Shown: piece by piece, positions 6,184 to 13,918 of the stretch | Layout: the number at the start of each line of letters is the position of its first letter | Numbering within the stretch: position 1 is the stretch's first letter | Assembly (NCBI GenBank): GCA_041497995.1 | Contig: JBGQHM010000071.1 | Span: forward strand, 1-22,544 | DNA: 22,544 nucleotides | Origin: DATKMS01 sp041497995 | Lineage (GTDB): Bacteria; Desulfobacterota; Binatia; HRBIN30 | Reading direction: 5' to 3' | The notes under the pieces: model-generated | The model's input: only the letters and a program-made list of their open reading frames with translations | Told to the model about the DNA's origin: nothing | Databases searched by the model: none | Program-made: the position numbers and the translations under genes

Positions 6184-7410
6184 TTAGTTCGCCCCTCCAG
6201 GCGCCCGCAGGAACTCCACGAGATCCCGCATTTCATCATCGTCGAACTTCGACGGTGGGTGTGGCTCGGCCTCTTTCTTCTGCCGGTCGATGGGGTGGTT
6301 CCAGATAGCCGCGGCCCATTGGAATGGCGATCGGACTGCGTCCAATCGCGCCAAGTCAGCCGCTCCTTTCAGCCCTTCACCGTGCGCCGCATGACATCCT
6401 GCACACGATTTGTCGCGGAAGAGTTCTCGACCGCGTGTCGCGTTGCCACCGTGACCCATGTATTGAACGAAGTAGATGTAGGCGAGGAGGTCCGCCATTT
6501 CGGTGTCGCTGAATTTCGGCACCGGTCTCCCCGATGCTTTCATTTTCGCCCACATTGCGGGCCCGTGATTCCACAGCGCCGCTGCCATCTCCGCCATGTG
6601 TGCGCGGGGGCGCTGCACGCCAAGGTCCGGCCCGACGGTGCCACCGGCGCCGGCGATCGAGTGGCAGTGAACACAGCCCTTCTGTTGGAAGACCATCTTG
6701 CCCGCCTGTGGGCTTCCAGCTTGCGCGTAGGCGAGATCCAACGTGGCAGTACCGCGCGCGTCGCCTCGGATGTAGGCGACGATGTTGGCGACATCGTCGT
6801 CTTCGAGATTCGACCGGACAAGATTCTGCTCAGCCATCTTCGCGGCCATGTCCGGTCCGTGGTTCCACAGGGCTTCGGCCATGAAGGACGACGACACGTA
6901 CTCGCCGAGCTCGTCGAGCCGTGGGCCCACTGTGCCGCCTCGGCCGCCGAGTTGGTGGCAGTGCGCACAGGAGCGTTGTTCGAAGACCTCGCGCCCGCGT
7001 GCCACGCTGCCCGGTTCGTCGAAGAATCTAGCGACGAACAGGTACGCCACGAGCTTTGCCATTTCTGCGGGCGAAATGGCCGGCCGCTCCATCCCATGCT
7101 CGTGCATCTTCACGCTCATCGCAGGCGTATGATTCCACAGGCTGCCGGCGAACTGCATTACGTCGCGCCAGGAGCCGCTGCGCCCGAGATCCGGACCCAC
7201 CTGCGCAACGCCCACCACCTCGCGAACGCTATGGCAGCCCACGCAGCCCTTTGCCTCAAAGATGCGCCTGCCCTCAACCAGCGGCTGTTTGGGCGGTGCC
7301 TCTCCGGGGTCGGCATCGGCACGGCGCGTCAGGCGGGCAAACGGCGAGACCGCCAGGGACGTCACCAACACCGCCGCCAGAAGGGTGAGACGACAGGTCA
7401 TTTCCGTCAT
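6184..7410 (-). CDS. Four-domain tandem cytochrome c (four class I-like domains)
   Basis: The 408-residue protein consists of a signal peptide (about 1-33) and four repeats of about 90-98 residues. Each has one CXXCH (Cys56, Cys148, Cys246, Cys336), a GP.L-type stretch in domains 1-3 and a LWNH.P.M..KM segment before the closing AYL helix. Domains 1-3 keep Met residues in that segment. Domain 4 has WNHPIDRQKKEAEPH instead, so its sixth haem ligand must differ or be absent. The protein arose by internal duplication. It precedes the tetrahaem/ferredoxin/NrfD genes with a 9-base gap and probably carries electrons to or from that complex in the periplasm. The ATG at 7401 is an alternative start. 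Confidence 0.92.
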   Translation of the reverse strand: MTEMTCRLTLLAAVLVTSLAVSPFARLTRRADADPGEAPPKQPLVEGRRIFEAKGCVGCHSVREVVGVAQVGPDLGRSGSWRDVMQFAGSLWNHTPAMSVKMHEHGMERPAISPAEMAKLVAYLFVARFFDEPGSVARGREVFEQRSCAHCHQLGGRGGTVGPRLDELGEYVSSSFMAEALWNHGPDMAAKMAEQNLVRSNLEDDDVANIVAYIRGDARGTATLDLAYAQAGSPQAGKMVFQQKGCVHCHSIAGAGGTVGPDLGVQRPRAHMAEMAAALWNHGPAMWAKMKASGRPVPKFSDTEMADLLAYIYFVQYMGHGGNATRGRELFRDKSCAGCHAAHGEGLKGAADLARLDAVRSPFQWAAAIWNHPIDRQKKEAEPHPPSKFDDDEMRDLVEFLRAPGGAN

Positions 7411-7465
7411 GCCCGGTGAGCAGAGACCCGCAGCCCAGTACGCGGAGGAAACGCGCCGGAAGCCG

Positions 7466-7816
7466 TTACTTCAGTGCTTTGATGTACTGTACCAACCCCT
7501 GAATTTGCTCGTCGCTGAGTTTGGTGCCGTACGCCGGCATGGTGGCGGCCTTACCCACGGCTTTGCCACCTTCTTTGATGGTCTTGGCGATGTCGGCGTC
7601 GCCCACACCCTTCAACGAAGGAGCGAAGTCCTTCGGCGGTGGTTTGAGCATCTTGCCGACTGGACCGTCTCCCTTTCCGCTCGCTCCGTGGCACGGGAGA
7701 CAGGTCTTCTCGTACACCTGCTTCGCGTCCTGCGCGTGCGCGGCTGATACGTAGCCGCCGACGATCCAGCAAGCTGCAGCCGCAGCCGCGATGCCAGTTG
7801 CGAAAACTCTCTTCAT
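7466..7816 (-). CDS. Small monohaem cytochrome c (class I)
   Basis: The 116-residue protein has a signal peptide (about 1-28), one haem site CLPCH (39-43) and Met93 in an ATMPAYG context as the likely sixth ligand. It carries the GKGDGP motif common in diffusible class I cytochromes. It is a clear paralogue of the protein at 11421-11762: YEK.C..CHG..GKGDGP and the KLSDEQ..... .V.YIK end are shared. The start at 7816 has a strong GGAGGAGGG upstream; the longer frame to 7918 has no such support. A 148-base gap precedes it and a 55-base gap follows, so it may be expressed from its own promoter. It is probably a soluble periplasmic shuttle between membrane modules. Confidence 0.92.
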   Translation of the reverse strand: MKRVFATGIAAAAAACWIVGGYVSAAHAQDAKQVYEKTCLPCHGASGKGDGPVGKMLKPPPKDFAPSLKGVGDADIAKTIKEGGKAVGKAATMPAYGTKLSDEQIQGLVQYIKALK

Positions 7817-7921
7817 CCTACCCTCCTCCGTCCGTTGCGGCTGCTGGGAGGCAAATGATGCGCCGGGCCCGCTGTCGTTGCGGGCACAACTGATTTTCAC
7901 GGAGCGACTTCCACGCATGAG

Positions 7922-7944
7922 AAGACCAGGCCTCCGAGGGTCTT
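7922..7944. terminator. Weak hairpin downstream of the 11-haem/cytochrome b gene
   Basis: AAGACC (7922-7927) and GGTCTT (7939-7944) form a 6-bp perfect stem with an 11-base loop, 20 bases past the stop codon at 7965. On the minus strand it is followed by CTC rather than a T-run, so it is at best a weak terminator or a processing/attenuation site within the long gene series. Confidence 0.25.
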
Positions 7945-7964
7945 ATAGATGAGAGCGGCTTGTG

Positions 7965-9890
7965 TCAGTCCTTCTGTTTCTCGGTTGATTGGCGCTCCAT
8001 CTCCCGGGTCGCAGGTGGGTGGCCGTCCCACCACGTCCAGTCCATCGGGTAGACATCGGGATCGAAGATCACCCAGTAAAAGTGCCACACGAGGATCGCC
8101 AGCGTCGCCAGGATGGCTTCGTAGAAATGGAGGGCCGTCGCGACGTCCGGAACCCAGCTGGGCAAGTAGCTGAGCGTGGTGTTCTCGAACCACAGGAGGA
8201 AGCCGGTGAGCGTCATGACCGCTGTCCCCCACATGAACGCCCAATACTCGGCCTTCTCGGCGTAGTTCAATGTCCCGCCGTGCGGCGCGTGTGTGGCAAG
8301 GCCGACGTAGTAGGCCACCGTGCCGAATGCGACGCGCGCGTCTCGAGCGGAGGGGAGCATGTGGCGCATACACGCCCGCAGGCGCGGGCTGGTGGCCAAC
8401 TCGAGCAGGTGCCACACCACGCCGACAACCATCACGATAGCCGCGGCACGGTGAATGGCGCCGCGCAATCCCAGCCGTGCTTCCCACTGAAGCAACGGCG
8501 CCGCCCACCAACCCTCGGGGTACTTGAGTGCAAAGCCGGTGTACACCAGCACCGGGAAGCTCAGCATCACGAGCCCGTGTTGCCGGCGCAGTGCACGGGT
8601 CATGCGCTCCGGCTGATTGAGCGGCAGGGCGGGCGCCGAATGGAGGCCATGGCGCGCCTTGCGCGACAGGTCAAGGCTGTTGTGCAGCACCATTCCGCCG
8701 ATGGTGATACCGATCAGCCACATATAGGTGAAGCGCACCCAGCCGACCGCCCAGGCGCCCGTCGACGTGGGGGTGCCGTGGACGGTGCCGATGCGGAAGC
8801 GCGTGCCGGCGCCCGGATGGCACTTGCCGCAGGTGGCTGCCAAGTTCGCAGGATTGACGTGCGAGCGTGGGTCACCCTCGGGGAGAATATCGTGCACGCC
8901 ATGACAGCTGGCACAGTTGGCCACCGTCAACTGTCCGGAGCGCAACGCCAGGCCGTGGAAGCTATCGTCGAAGGCCGCCACCTTGCCTTGCCCGATACCG
9001 TACTTTTCACTCAGGCGTGCGTTCGCATGGCAGCGACCGCAGGTTTCGGTGGAAATGTTCGAGGCGAAGACCGGCGAGTTTGGATCACCCGCTCCGAGGA
9101 TGCGGTGCTCCCCATGGCACTCGGTACACACCGGCGCGTCGCGATGGCCCTGCGCGAGCGCCACGCCGTGCACGCTCTCCCGGTATGCAGCGAGGATCTT
9201 GGCGTGGCACGCGCCGCAGGTGGCCGGAACGTTGCCCCGCGCTGTCTTTGAACGCGGATCGCTCGTCGGGAGGATGTCGTGCGCGCCGTGGCAATCCGAG
9301 CAGACGGCGCCGTGTTTGCCGGCCGCCACCGCGCGCGCGTGGGTGCTCTGCAGATACGCGTCCACCGGGCGCACCACCGGAATGTGAAACTTCTCCGCGA
9401 GCTCGATCTTGGCGTGGCAGCGCGCGCAGCTCGCCGCCATGTGCGACCAGTGGGCCGCTGAAGTGGGCTCCGTATGCGGCGTGATGGCGTGCACGTTACC
9501 ATGACAGTCGCCGCAGCTGGCGGCCTCGCCGACGCCCTTCGCGCGCGCCTGTCCGTGGATGCTTCCCTGGTAGGCGGTGACCGCGTCGCTATGACAGAGG
9601 GTGCACGGCTCGGTTCCGACCGGCTTCAGCTTCTCGGCATGCGGCAGCTCGGTGATGTCGCCGTGACACGTCGTGCACGGCAGCGAGCCATGCACCGACC
9701 CGCTGAAGGCCTCGGGGTTTGTGTACAGCGGATGGCCCGATGGGCTGGCGAAGCCTTCGTTGCCGTGGCAGGCGAGACAGGCTTCGGTGCCGATCTCGTC
9801 GGCGGCGGCGACCGATCCGATCAGCACCACGGTCGCCAGCAACGCGGACGCAGTAGGCCACCGGATCAGGGGACCGCTCCCTTGTGGCAC
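7965..9890 (-). CDS. 11-haem cytochrome c fused to membrane cytochrome b (CbcL-like architecture)
   Basis: With the GTG at 9890 the product is 641 residues: a signal peptide, eleven CXXCH sites from about residue 38 to 358, then a membrane domain of about 240 residues. The membrane part carries His in RRQHG, HRAAA, VVWHLLEL, LHFYE and VWHFYW contexts. These suit a dihaem cytochrome b of the FdnI/HydC type. A fused multihaem c plus such a b domain is the plan of Geobacter CbcL, an inner-membrane quinone oxidoreductase used in extracellular respiration (established for CbcL; transfer to this gene is inferred). The start is uncertain. A CTG at 9869 has AAGGGAG seven bases upstream and gives a compact signal peptide (MIRWPTASALL...). 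The overlap with the NapC-like gene implies coupled translation either way. Confidence 0.9.
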   Translation of the reverse strand: MPQGSGPLIRWPTASALLATVVLIGSVAAADEIGTEACLACHGNEGFASPSGHPLYTNPEAFSGSVHGSLPCTTCHGDITELPHAEKLKPVGTEPCTLCHSDAVTAYQGSIHGQARAKGVGEAASCGDCHGNVHAITPHTEPTSAAHWSHMAASCARCHAKIELAEKFHIPVVRPVDAYLQSTHARAVAAGKHGAVCSDCHGAHDILPTSDPRSKTARGNVPATCGACHAKILAAYRESVHGVALAQGHRDAPVCTECHGEHRILGAGDPNSPVFASNISTETCGRCHANARLSEKYGIGQGKVAAFDDSFHGLALRSGQLTVANCASCHGVHDILPEGDPRSHVNPANLAATCGKCHPGAGTRFRIGTVHGTPTSTGAWAVGWVRFTYMWLIGITIGGMVLHNSLDLSRKARHGLHSAPALPLNQPERMTRALRRQHGLVMLSFPVLVYTGFALKYPEGWWAAPLLQWEARLGLRGAIHRAAAIVMVVGVVWHLLELATSPRLRACMRHMLPSARDARVAFGTVAYYVGLATHAPHGGTLNYAEKAEYWAFMWGTAVMTLTGFLLWFENTTLSYLPSWVPDVATALHFYEAILATLAILVWHFYWVIFDPDVYPMDWTWWDGHPPATREMERQSTEKQKD

Positions 9891-11371
9891 TCGTGGCACG
9901 CCGTGTCTTGCCACATATCGCCGATATCCTCCGGATGCTCGAATGTCAGACCTTTGCGGTCTTGGGCGAACGCCATCGCCGTCGACTTGCCTTGCGCCGT
10001 GATCGTGTGGCACAGCGTGCACTCCTTGCTGAGCACCTTGCCATCGGCGGTCTGATGCTGGCCGTCGTGGCAACGGAAGCAGCCCGAGAACATGAGGTGG
10101 CCGATGTTGTTGGGGTACATGTCCCAGCGCGCCTTCATCACCGGGAAGAAGTTGCTCTGGTAGATCGCCTGCAACTCGCTGATCGCCGTCGCCACGGCGG
10201 CGCCCTGCTTCGCCATCACCTCGGGATAGTTCTGCTGATAGAAAGTGTTCATGCCGTCAGCGATGGCATGCAACGCCGCGTCGGTCGACGAATACTCCAC
10301 CGCCAACAACTCGACCCCGGTCTTCTTGATGAATGGCAGCGTCGCGTCGATCTTGCCCGCGGCGAGCGCGCTATTCACCGAATCGCGGGGCGCACGGAAG
10401 ATGTGGCTGGGGCGGTTGTGGCAGTCCATGCAGTCCATCGTACGCATCGTGGCCTTGGCCATGTCCTCCTTCGAGAGCGGGCTCGCGGTCGACATGTACT
10501 CCCTTGACTCGCCAGTAGCCCGGTCGGTCATCCGGAACCACGGGATTTGCTGTCGATCAGGATCAGTTGCGATGTACTCGACCCGGTTCTCGATGTTCAT
10601 GTGCCAGTGAATGCCGCCGGTGCGCAGCAGGCCCGGCTGACCGCCGCCGGTCTTGATCAGCAGATCGATCTCCCAGCGCGTATTCTGTTCGTCGGGCAGG
10701 AAGTGGATGAGTCGCCGCTCCTGCGCTTCGAAGAACTGCTCGGGCCAATGGCACTGCTCGCACGTCTGCTGGGCCGGACGCAAGCTGGTGATCGGACCGG
10801 CGATAGGACGCGGGTACTTGTTGAAGGTCACCGCGTACACCTGGTACAGCCCAGACAGCTTCGACTTGACGTACCACTGGGCACCCGGCCCGACGTGGCA
10901 GTCGACGCATTTGACGCGCGCATGCGGGGAGTTCTGGTAGGTCGTGTACTCCGGCTGCATCGGGCCGTGGCACAGAATTCCGCAGAAGGCGACTGATTCG
11001 GTCGCCTCATATGCCTGGAAACCACCGAAGACGGAGAGGAACAGCAACACGGTCGAGCCGACGATGAAGAGGGCCGTGAGGTTGCGCTGTCGGGCATCAT
11101 TGAAATCGAGGACCGGAAATCTGGGAACCGAATGCTGGCCGGTCAGGCGCACATGGCGACGTTCCACCAGCATACCGACGGGGATGAGGAACACCCCCAC
11201 GAGCAGCACCGCCGGCACGAAGATGAAGATGACCAGTGAGGCATACGGTGCGCGCGCCGCGTCGGTAACCGTGCTGAGAACCAGCAGGAACACGAAGACG
11301 ACAAACGCCAGACTGGCAATCGCCGCACCGAGGTAGCTGATGCGATTGTGCACCAGTGGCGGAAGTTTCAC
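9866..11371 (-). CDS. NapC/NirT-like membrane multihaem cytochrome c with seven haem sites
   Basis: The 501-residue protein has three hydrophobic segments (about 13-36, 45-70, 97-115) followed by a periplasmic haem domain. Haem sites are CGILCH at 130-135 (CX3CH, followed by GPM) and six CXXCH. The start of the haem domain, FCG..CH.PM.PEY...SPHARV.C.DCH, is typical of NapC/NirT-type quinol dehydrogenases, in which a Met close to the first haem serves as ligand. The protein is much longer than classical four-haem NapC (about 200 residues), with three extra C-terminal haems. The GTG at 11371 has GGAGG seven bases upstream. It lies 49 bases after a monohaem cytochrome gene. Its likely role is a quinol:periplasm electron gate feeding the carriers around it. 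Confidence 0.92.
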   Translation of the reverse strand: MKLPPLVHNRISYLGAAIASLAFVVFVFLLVLSTVTDAARAPYASLVIFIFVPAVLLVGVFLIPVGMLVERRHVRLTGQHSVPRFPVLDFNDARQRNLTALFIVGSTVLLFLSVFGGFQAYEATESVAFCGILCHGPMQPEYTTYQNSPHARVKCVDCHVGPGAQWYVKSKLSGLYQVYAVTFNKYPRPIAGPITSLRPAQQTCEQCHWPEQFFEAQERRLIHFLPDEQNTRWEIDLLIKTGGGQPGLLRTGGIHWHMNIENRVEYIATDPDRQQIPWFRMTDRATGESREYMSTASPLSKEDMAKATMRTMDCMDCHNRPSHIFRAPRDSVNSALAAGKIDATLPFIKKTGVELLAVEYSSTDAALHAIADGMNTFYQQNYPEVMAKQGAAVATAISELQAIYQSNFFPVMKARWDMYPNNIGHLMFSGCFRCHDGQHQTADGKVLSKECTLCHTITAQGKSTAMAFAQDRKGLTFEHPEDIGDMWQDTACHECHKGAVP

Positions 11372-11420
11372 CCGTCAACCTCCGCGCGGACCCCGGTGCG
11401 GCTCGCGCGACCCACACCCG

Positions 11421-11762
11421 TCATTGGGTGGCGAGTTGCTTCACGTACTGAATCACCGTCTGAAGCTGTTCGTCGCTCAGCTTCGTCATCTTCGGATGGC
11501 CCGCCTTGCCTTCCGGCCCCACCACGCCCTCTTTGAGCGTCTTGGTCAGGTCGGCATCGCTCTTCCCCCTCAGGGCGACGGCGAAGTCTTGCGGCTTCGT
11601 CTTCATCGCTTTGCTGGCCGGCCCATCTCCTTTGCCGGCGGCTCCATGACAGGCCATGCAGTTTTTCTCGTAGAGCGGCTTCCCATCCTGCGCTTGCGCC
11701 GCGGCGCCCGCGACCATACCGCACACGGCAAGGCCCACAGTCACGACGAATGCCTGCTTCAT
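11421..11762 (-). CDS. Small monohaem cytochrome c (class I), paralogue of the one at 7466-7816
   Basis: The 113-residue protein has a signal peptide (about 1-24), haem site CMACH (35-39), GKGDGP (43-48) and Met92 in a HPKMTKLSD context as likely sixth ligand. The ATG at 11762 has GGAGG five bases upstream and lies 15 bases after the stop of the 16-haem lipoprotein gene, so it is very probably co-transcribed with the outer-membrane block. It is probably a soluble periplasmic carrier linking the inner-membrane quinol oxidases of this locus with the lipid-anchored multihaem proteins. Confidence 0.93.
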   Translation of the reverse strand: MKQAFVVTVGLAVCGMVAGAAAQAQDGKPLYEKNCMACHGAAGKGDGPASKAMKTKPQDFAVALRGKSDADLTKTLKEGVVGPEGKAGHPKMTKLSDEQLQTVIQYVKQLATQ

Positions 11763-11777
11763 ATCAACCTCCCTTTC

Positions 11778-13355
11778 TCAGTTTGGAGCGAATCCCCCAG
11801 CGTGCGGATGGCACGTGAAGCACGGGTAGGGAAAGTGCGGCTGGCCCGTCCCATCGCTGCGGTAGAAGTCGGTACGCGTGTGGCATGTCTCGCACACGCC
11901 GGTGCCCGGTTGCGTCACGCTCGCGAAGGAGCCGTCGGCGAGACCGAGGATGTTGTTGAACACGACGGTGTGCGTGCCGCGGTTTGGCGTCTGGATCTGC
12001 TCGTTGACCAGGAAGATGTTGGTGCTGCCGTGCGGCGTGTGGCAGTTGGTGCATTCCTTGACCGTTCCGACCGCGGGGTCCTGATGCGTGTGCTGTTCTG
12101 TATGGCATTCCGCGCAACGCGGCGCCCGCTCGTGCCCCGGCCCGTAGTCGTTGGGACGCAACACCGTGTGGCAGTTCTCGCACACCAGGCTCAGGGCGCC
12201 ATGGCCTGATGACATCAACGCGGTGACCGTCGTCGCATTGTGACAGAAGCCGCACTGCCCATAGACCGCCTCGGGTCCGAGTTTGTGCGCCGGCCCGGGG
12301 AAGGACTGCACTTGGTCAGGTCCGGGAAGACTGCGGTGCCCCGGCCCAAAGTCCGGTGACAGCGCCGTCGCGTGGCAGAATGTGCATGACACGCTGACGC
12401 CGGACGCCGTCATGTTGGTGGCCTTGTCATTGTGGCAGTAAGCACACGACTCGAATGGGGCCTCCGCACCCAAGGCGTGCGTTGGACCAGCGAACGCGGG
12501 CACGAGCTCCGGCCCTGGGATGCCACGGTGCCCTGGACCAAACGTCCCGGGCTTCCGGTCGTCGTGGCACACGACACATTGGAGGTCGTTGCTTACCGGC
12601 GCCATGTTGACCGCCTTATCATTGTGGCAGTATGTGCACGAGCCGAACGGTACTTGCGCCGGCGGCGGAAGATGCGCCGCTCCGACGAAAGACGGGACGC
12701 GTTCAGAACCCGGGAGTCCTTCATGTCCCGGCCCGTAGCTCCCCGGCGTGCGGTTGTCGTGGCACACCGCGCAATTGAGCTCGCTGCTCACTGGAACCAT
12801 GTTGATCGCCTTGTCGTTGTGGCAGAACGCGCAAGAATCGAACGGAGCCTCGGCGTGCAACAAATGTATCGGGTTCGGGAACGACGGTACGCGCGCCGGC
12901 CCGGGCACACTGCGATGTCCGGGACCGTATGTGCCGGGCAGAAGATTGTCGTGACAGACAGGGCACAAGAGCTCGCCGTGGGTGGGCGCCATGTTCACTG
13001 CGTTTTGATTGTGGCAATAAGCGCACGAACCGAACGGCGCTTCCGCATGCAACAGATGCAGCGGCCCCGGGAACGAGGGAACCGACTGTACTGGCTGCAC
13101 GGTACATGGCTCACCGGGTATGCAGCGGTGGCCGGGACCGACCGTGCCGGGCTCCTGATCGGCGTGGCACGTCTGACACTTCAGGTCCGGCGCGGTGACG
13201 ACCATATTGGTGGCCACGGGGTTGTGGCAGAACGCGCACTGTCCGAACGTCGCCACCGGACTCGCCACCGGCCCCTCAAATTGCGTAGCGCCGTGCCCAC
13301 CGCATCCCGCTGCGACAAGGGCCAGTATGACGACGCCGGCCGCGCGCAGATTCAT
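11778..13355 (-). CDS. 16-haem c-type lipoprotein with six tandem dihaem repeats
   Basis: The 525-residue protein begins with a lipoprotein signal whose lipobox AAGC ends at Cys18. Residues 37-412 are six tandem repeats. The first is 71 residues, the next four 64-65, and the last shortened. Each repeat has the plan F.SCAYCHN..A.NM......C.VCHD...PG.YGPGHR followed by PG...VPSF..P.H. It therefore holds two CXXCH, and repeats 1-5 hold two further conserved His (in GPGH and in the P.H segment) that could complete bis-His ligation. Four more haem sites follow in the C-terminal part (CAECH, CTNCH, CETCH, CFTCH). The ATG start overlaps the previous stop (ATGA). I recognise no named family. The regular repeat suggests an elongated haem wire anchored in the outer membrane, an inference from geometry and context. 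Confidence 0.92.
   Translation of the reverse strand: MNLRAAGVVILALVAAGCGGHGATQFEGPVASPVATFGQCAFCHNPVATNMVVTAPDLKCQTCHADQEPGTVGPGHRCIPGEPCTVQPVQSVPSFPGPLHLLHAEAPFGSCAYCHNQNAVNMAPTHGELLCPVCHDNLLPGTYGPGHRSVPGPARVPSFPNPIHLLHAEAPFDSCAFCHNDKAINMVPVSSELNCAVCHDNRTPGSYGPGHEGLPGSERVPSFVGAAHLPPPAQVPFGSCTYCHNDKAVNMAPVSNDLQCVVCHDDRKPGTFGPGHRGIPGPELVPAFAGPTHALGAEAPFESCAYCHNDKATNMTASGVSVSCTFCHATALSPDFGPGHRSLPGPDQVQSFPGPAHKLGPEAVYGQCGFCHNATTVTALMSSGHGALSLVCENCHTVLRPNDYGPGHERAPRCAECHTEQHTHQDPAVGTVKECTNCHTPHGSTNIFLVNEQIQTPNRGTHTVVFNNILGLADGSFASVTQPGTGVCETCHTRTDFYRSDGTGQPHFPYPCFTCHPHAGGFAPN
12120..13247 (-). repeat. Six-copy tandem repeat (about 192-213 bp per unit) inside the 16-haem gene
   Basis: The region encodes repeats starting at FGQC, FGSC, FDSC, FGSC, FESC and YGQC. 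Unit lengths are 71, 64, 65, 64, 64 and about 48 codons. Repeats 2-4 are closest to each other at protein level, pointing to recent amplification in the middle, while the first and last have diverged. Such an array is prone to copy-number change and misassembly. Confidence 0.85.
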
Positions 13356-13918
13356 CGTGGCGCGCCCCCATGGCAATGGCGACAGAGCGTCCCGTCATCA
13401 ACCGGCAAGCGCAAAGCCTTGGTGCGCTTCGTGGCGAACGATGCGTCTGCCTTCTCCTGATCGTACTTCTTGGCAATTGCCGGCCACTGCGCCTCGATCG
13501 CACTCTGCACTGCTGTGTCGAACGCGTCCGGCCCCACCGCTCTCATCGCCAGCGGCTTATCCTCGGAGAGCCGCGCGTCGTGGAAGAGATGGCAAGTTCC
13601 GCAGAAGATGCCGTCATCCTCCGCTTTTGGCAGCTCGGGCTTTTCTTCATGAGCGGCAGTGAGCAACTGCTTGAGCTTGTCGGGAGCTGCATGCAGGTGG
13701 GAGTAGGCGCCAGCGTGTAACGTCTCGGCGTGACACAGCGTGCACGTCTCGCGCTTCGAGCGCGACAGCGAGAGGTCGGCTTCGTGGCACGCGCCGCACT
13801 TGTCCATGTCCGTCTCGCCGTCGGGCTTCACCATGGTGTGCGGGCTGTCCGCTTCCTCAGCGAGCAGTGCGCCGCAGGTGGCCAGCAGCAACGCGACAGT
13901 AACGACCCGCCATTTCAT
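13352..13918 (-). CDS. Periplasmic tetrahaem c-type cytochrome
   Basis: The 188-residue protein has a signal peptide (MKWRVVTVALLLATCGALLA) and four haem sites: CGACH at 41, CTLCH at 59, CGTCH at 106 and CRHCH at 179. The first two lie close together; the third and fourth are separated by a long charged helical stretch rich in Lys, Asp and Ala. The TC at the end of the hydrophobic core does not make a good lipobox, so it is probably soluble in the periplasm. The start at 13918 overlaps the upstream stop as ATGA, and its own stop overlaps the next start the same way, so translation is coupled on both sides. No named family is recognised. It probably bridges the lipoprotein cytochromes encoded on either side. 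Confidence 0.9.
   Translation of the reverse strand: MKWRVVTVALLLATCGALLAEEADSPHTMVKPDGETDMDKCGACHEADLSLSRSKRETCTLCHAETLHAGAYSHLHAAPDKLKQLLTAAHEEKPELPKAEDDGIFCGTCHLFHDARLSEDKPLAMRAVGPDAFDTAVQSAIEAQWPAIAKKYDQEKADASFATKRTKALRLPVDDGTLCRHCHGGAPR

Noticed and set aside
3176..7410. Full alternative complex III or Dsr complex
   Set aside because: No ActB1/ActD/ActF or DsrMK homologue lies in the window, so only a partial resemblance can be claimed.
7989..9251. 420-codon plus-strand frame opposite the CbcL-like gene
   Set aside because: It mirrors the cytochrome reading frame, has no recognisable motifs and low-complexity Ala/Arg/Val composition.
9866..10073. Possible frameshift joining the NapC-like protein with the 11-haem fusion
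   Set aside because: The NapC-like protein ends in a complete CHECH haem site and stop, and the next frame begins with a proper signal peptide, so they are two overlapping genes.
12120..13247. Regular repetition of about 195 bp that could be taken for a repeat array or CRISPR
   Set aside because: The unit is coding, keeps the frame and conserves haem motifs rather than nucleotide identity; there are no short identical repeats with unique spacers.
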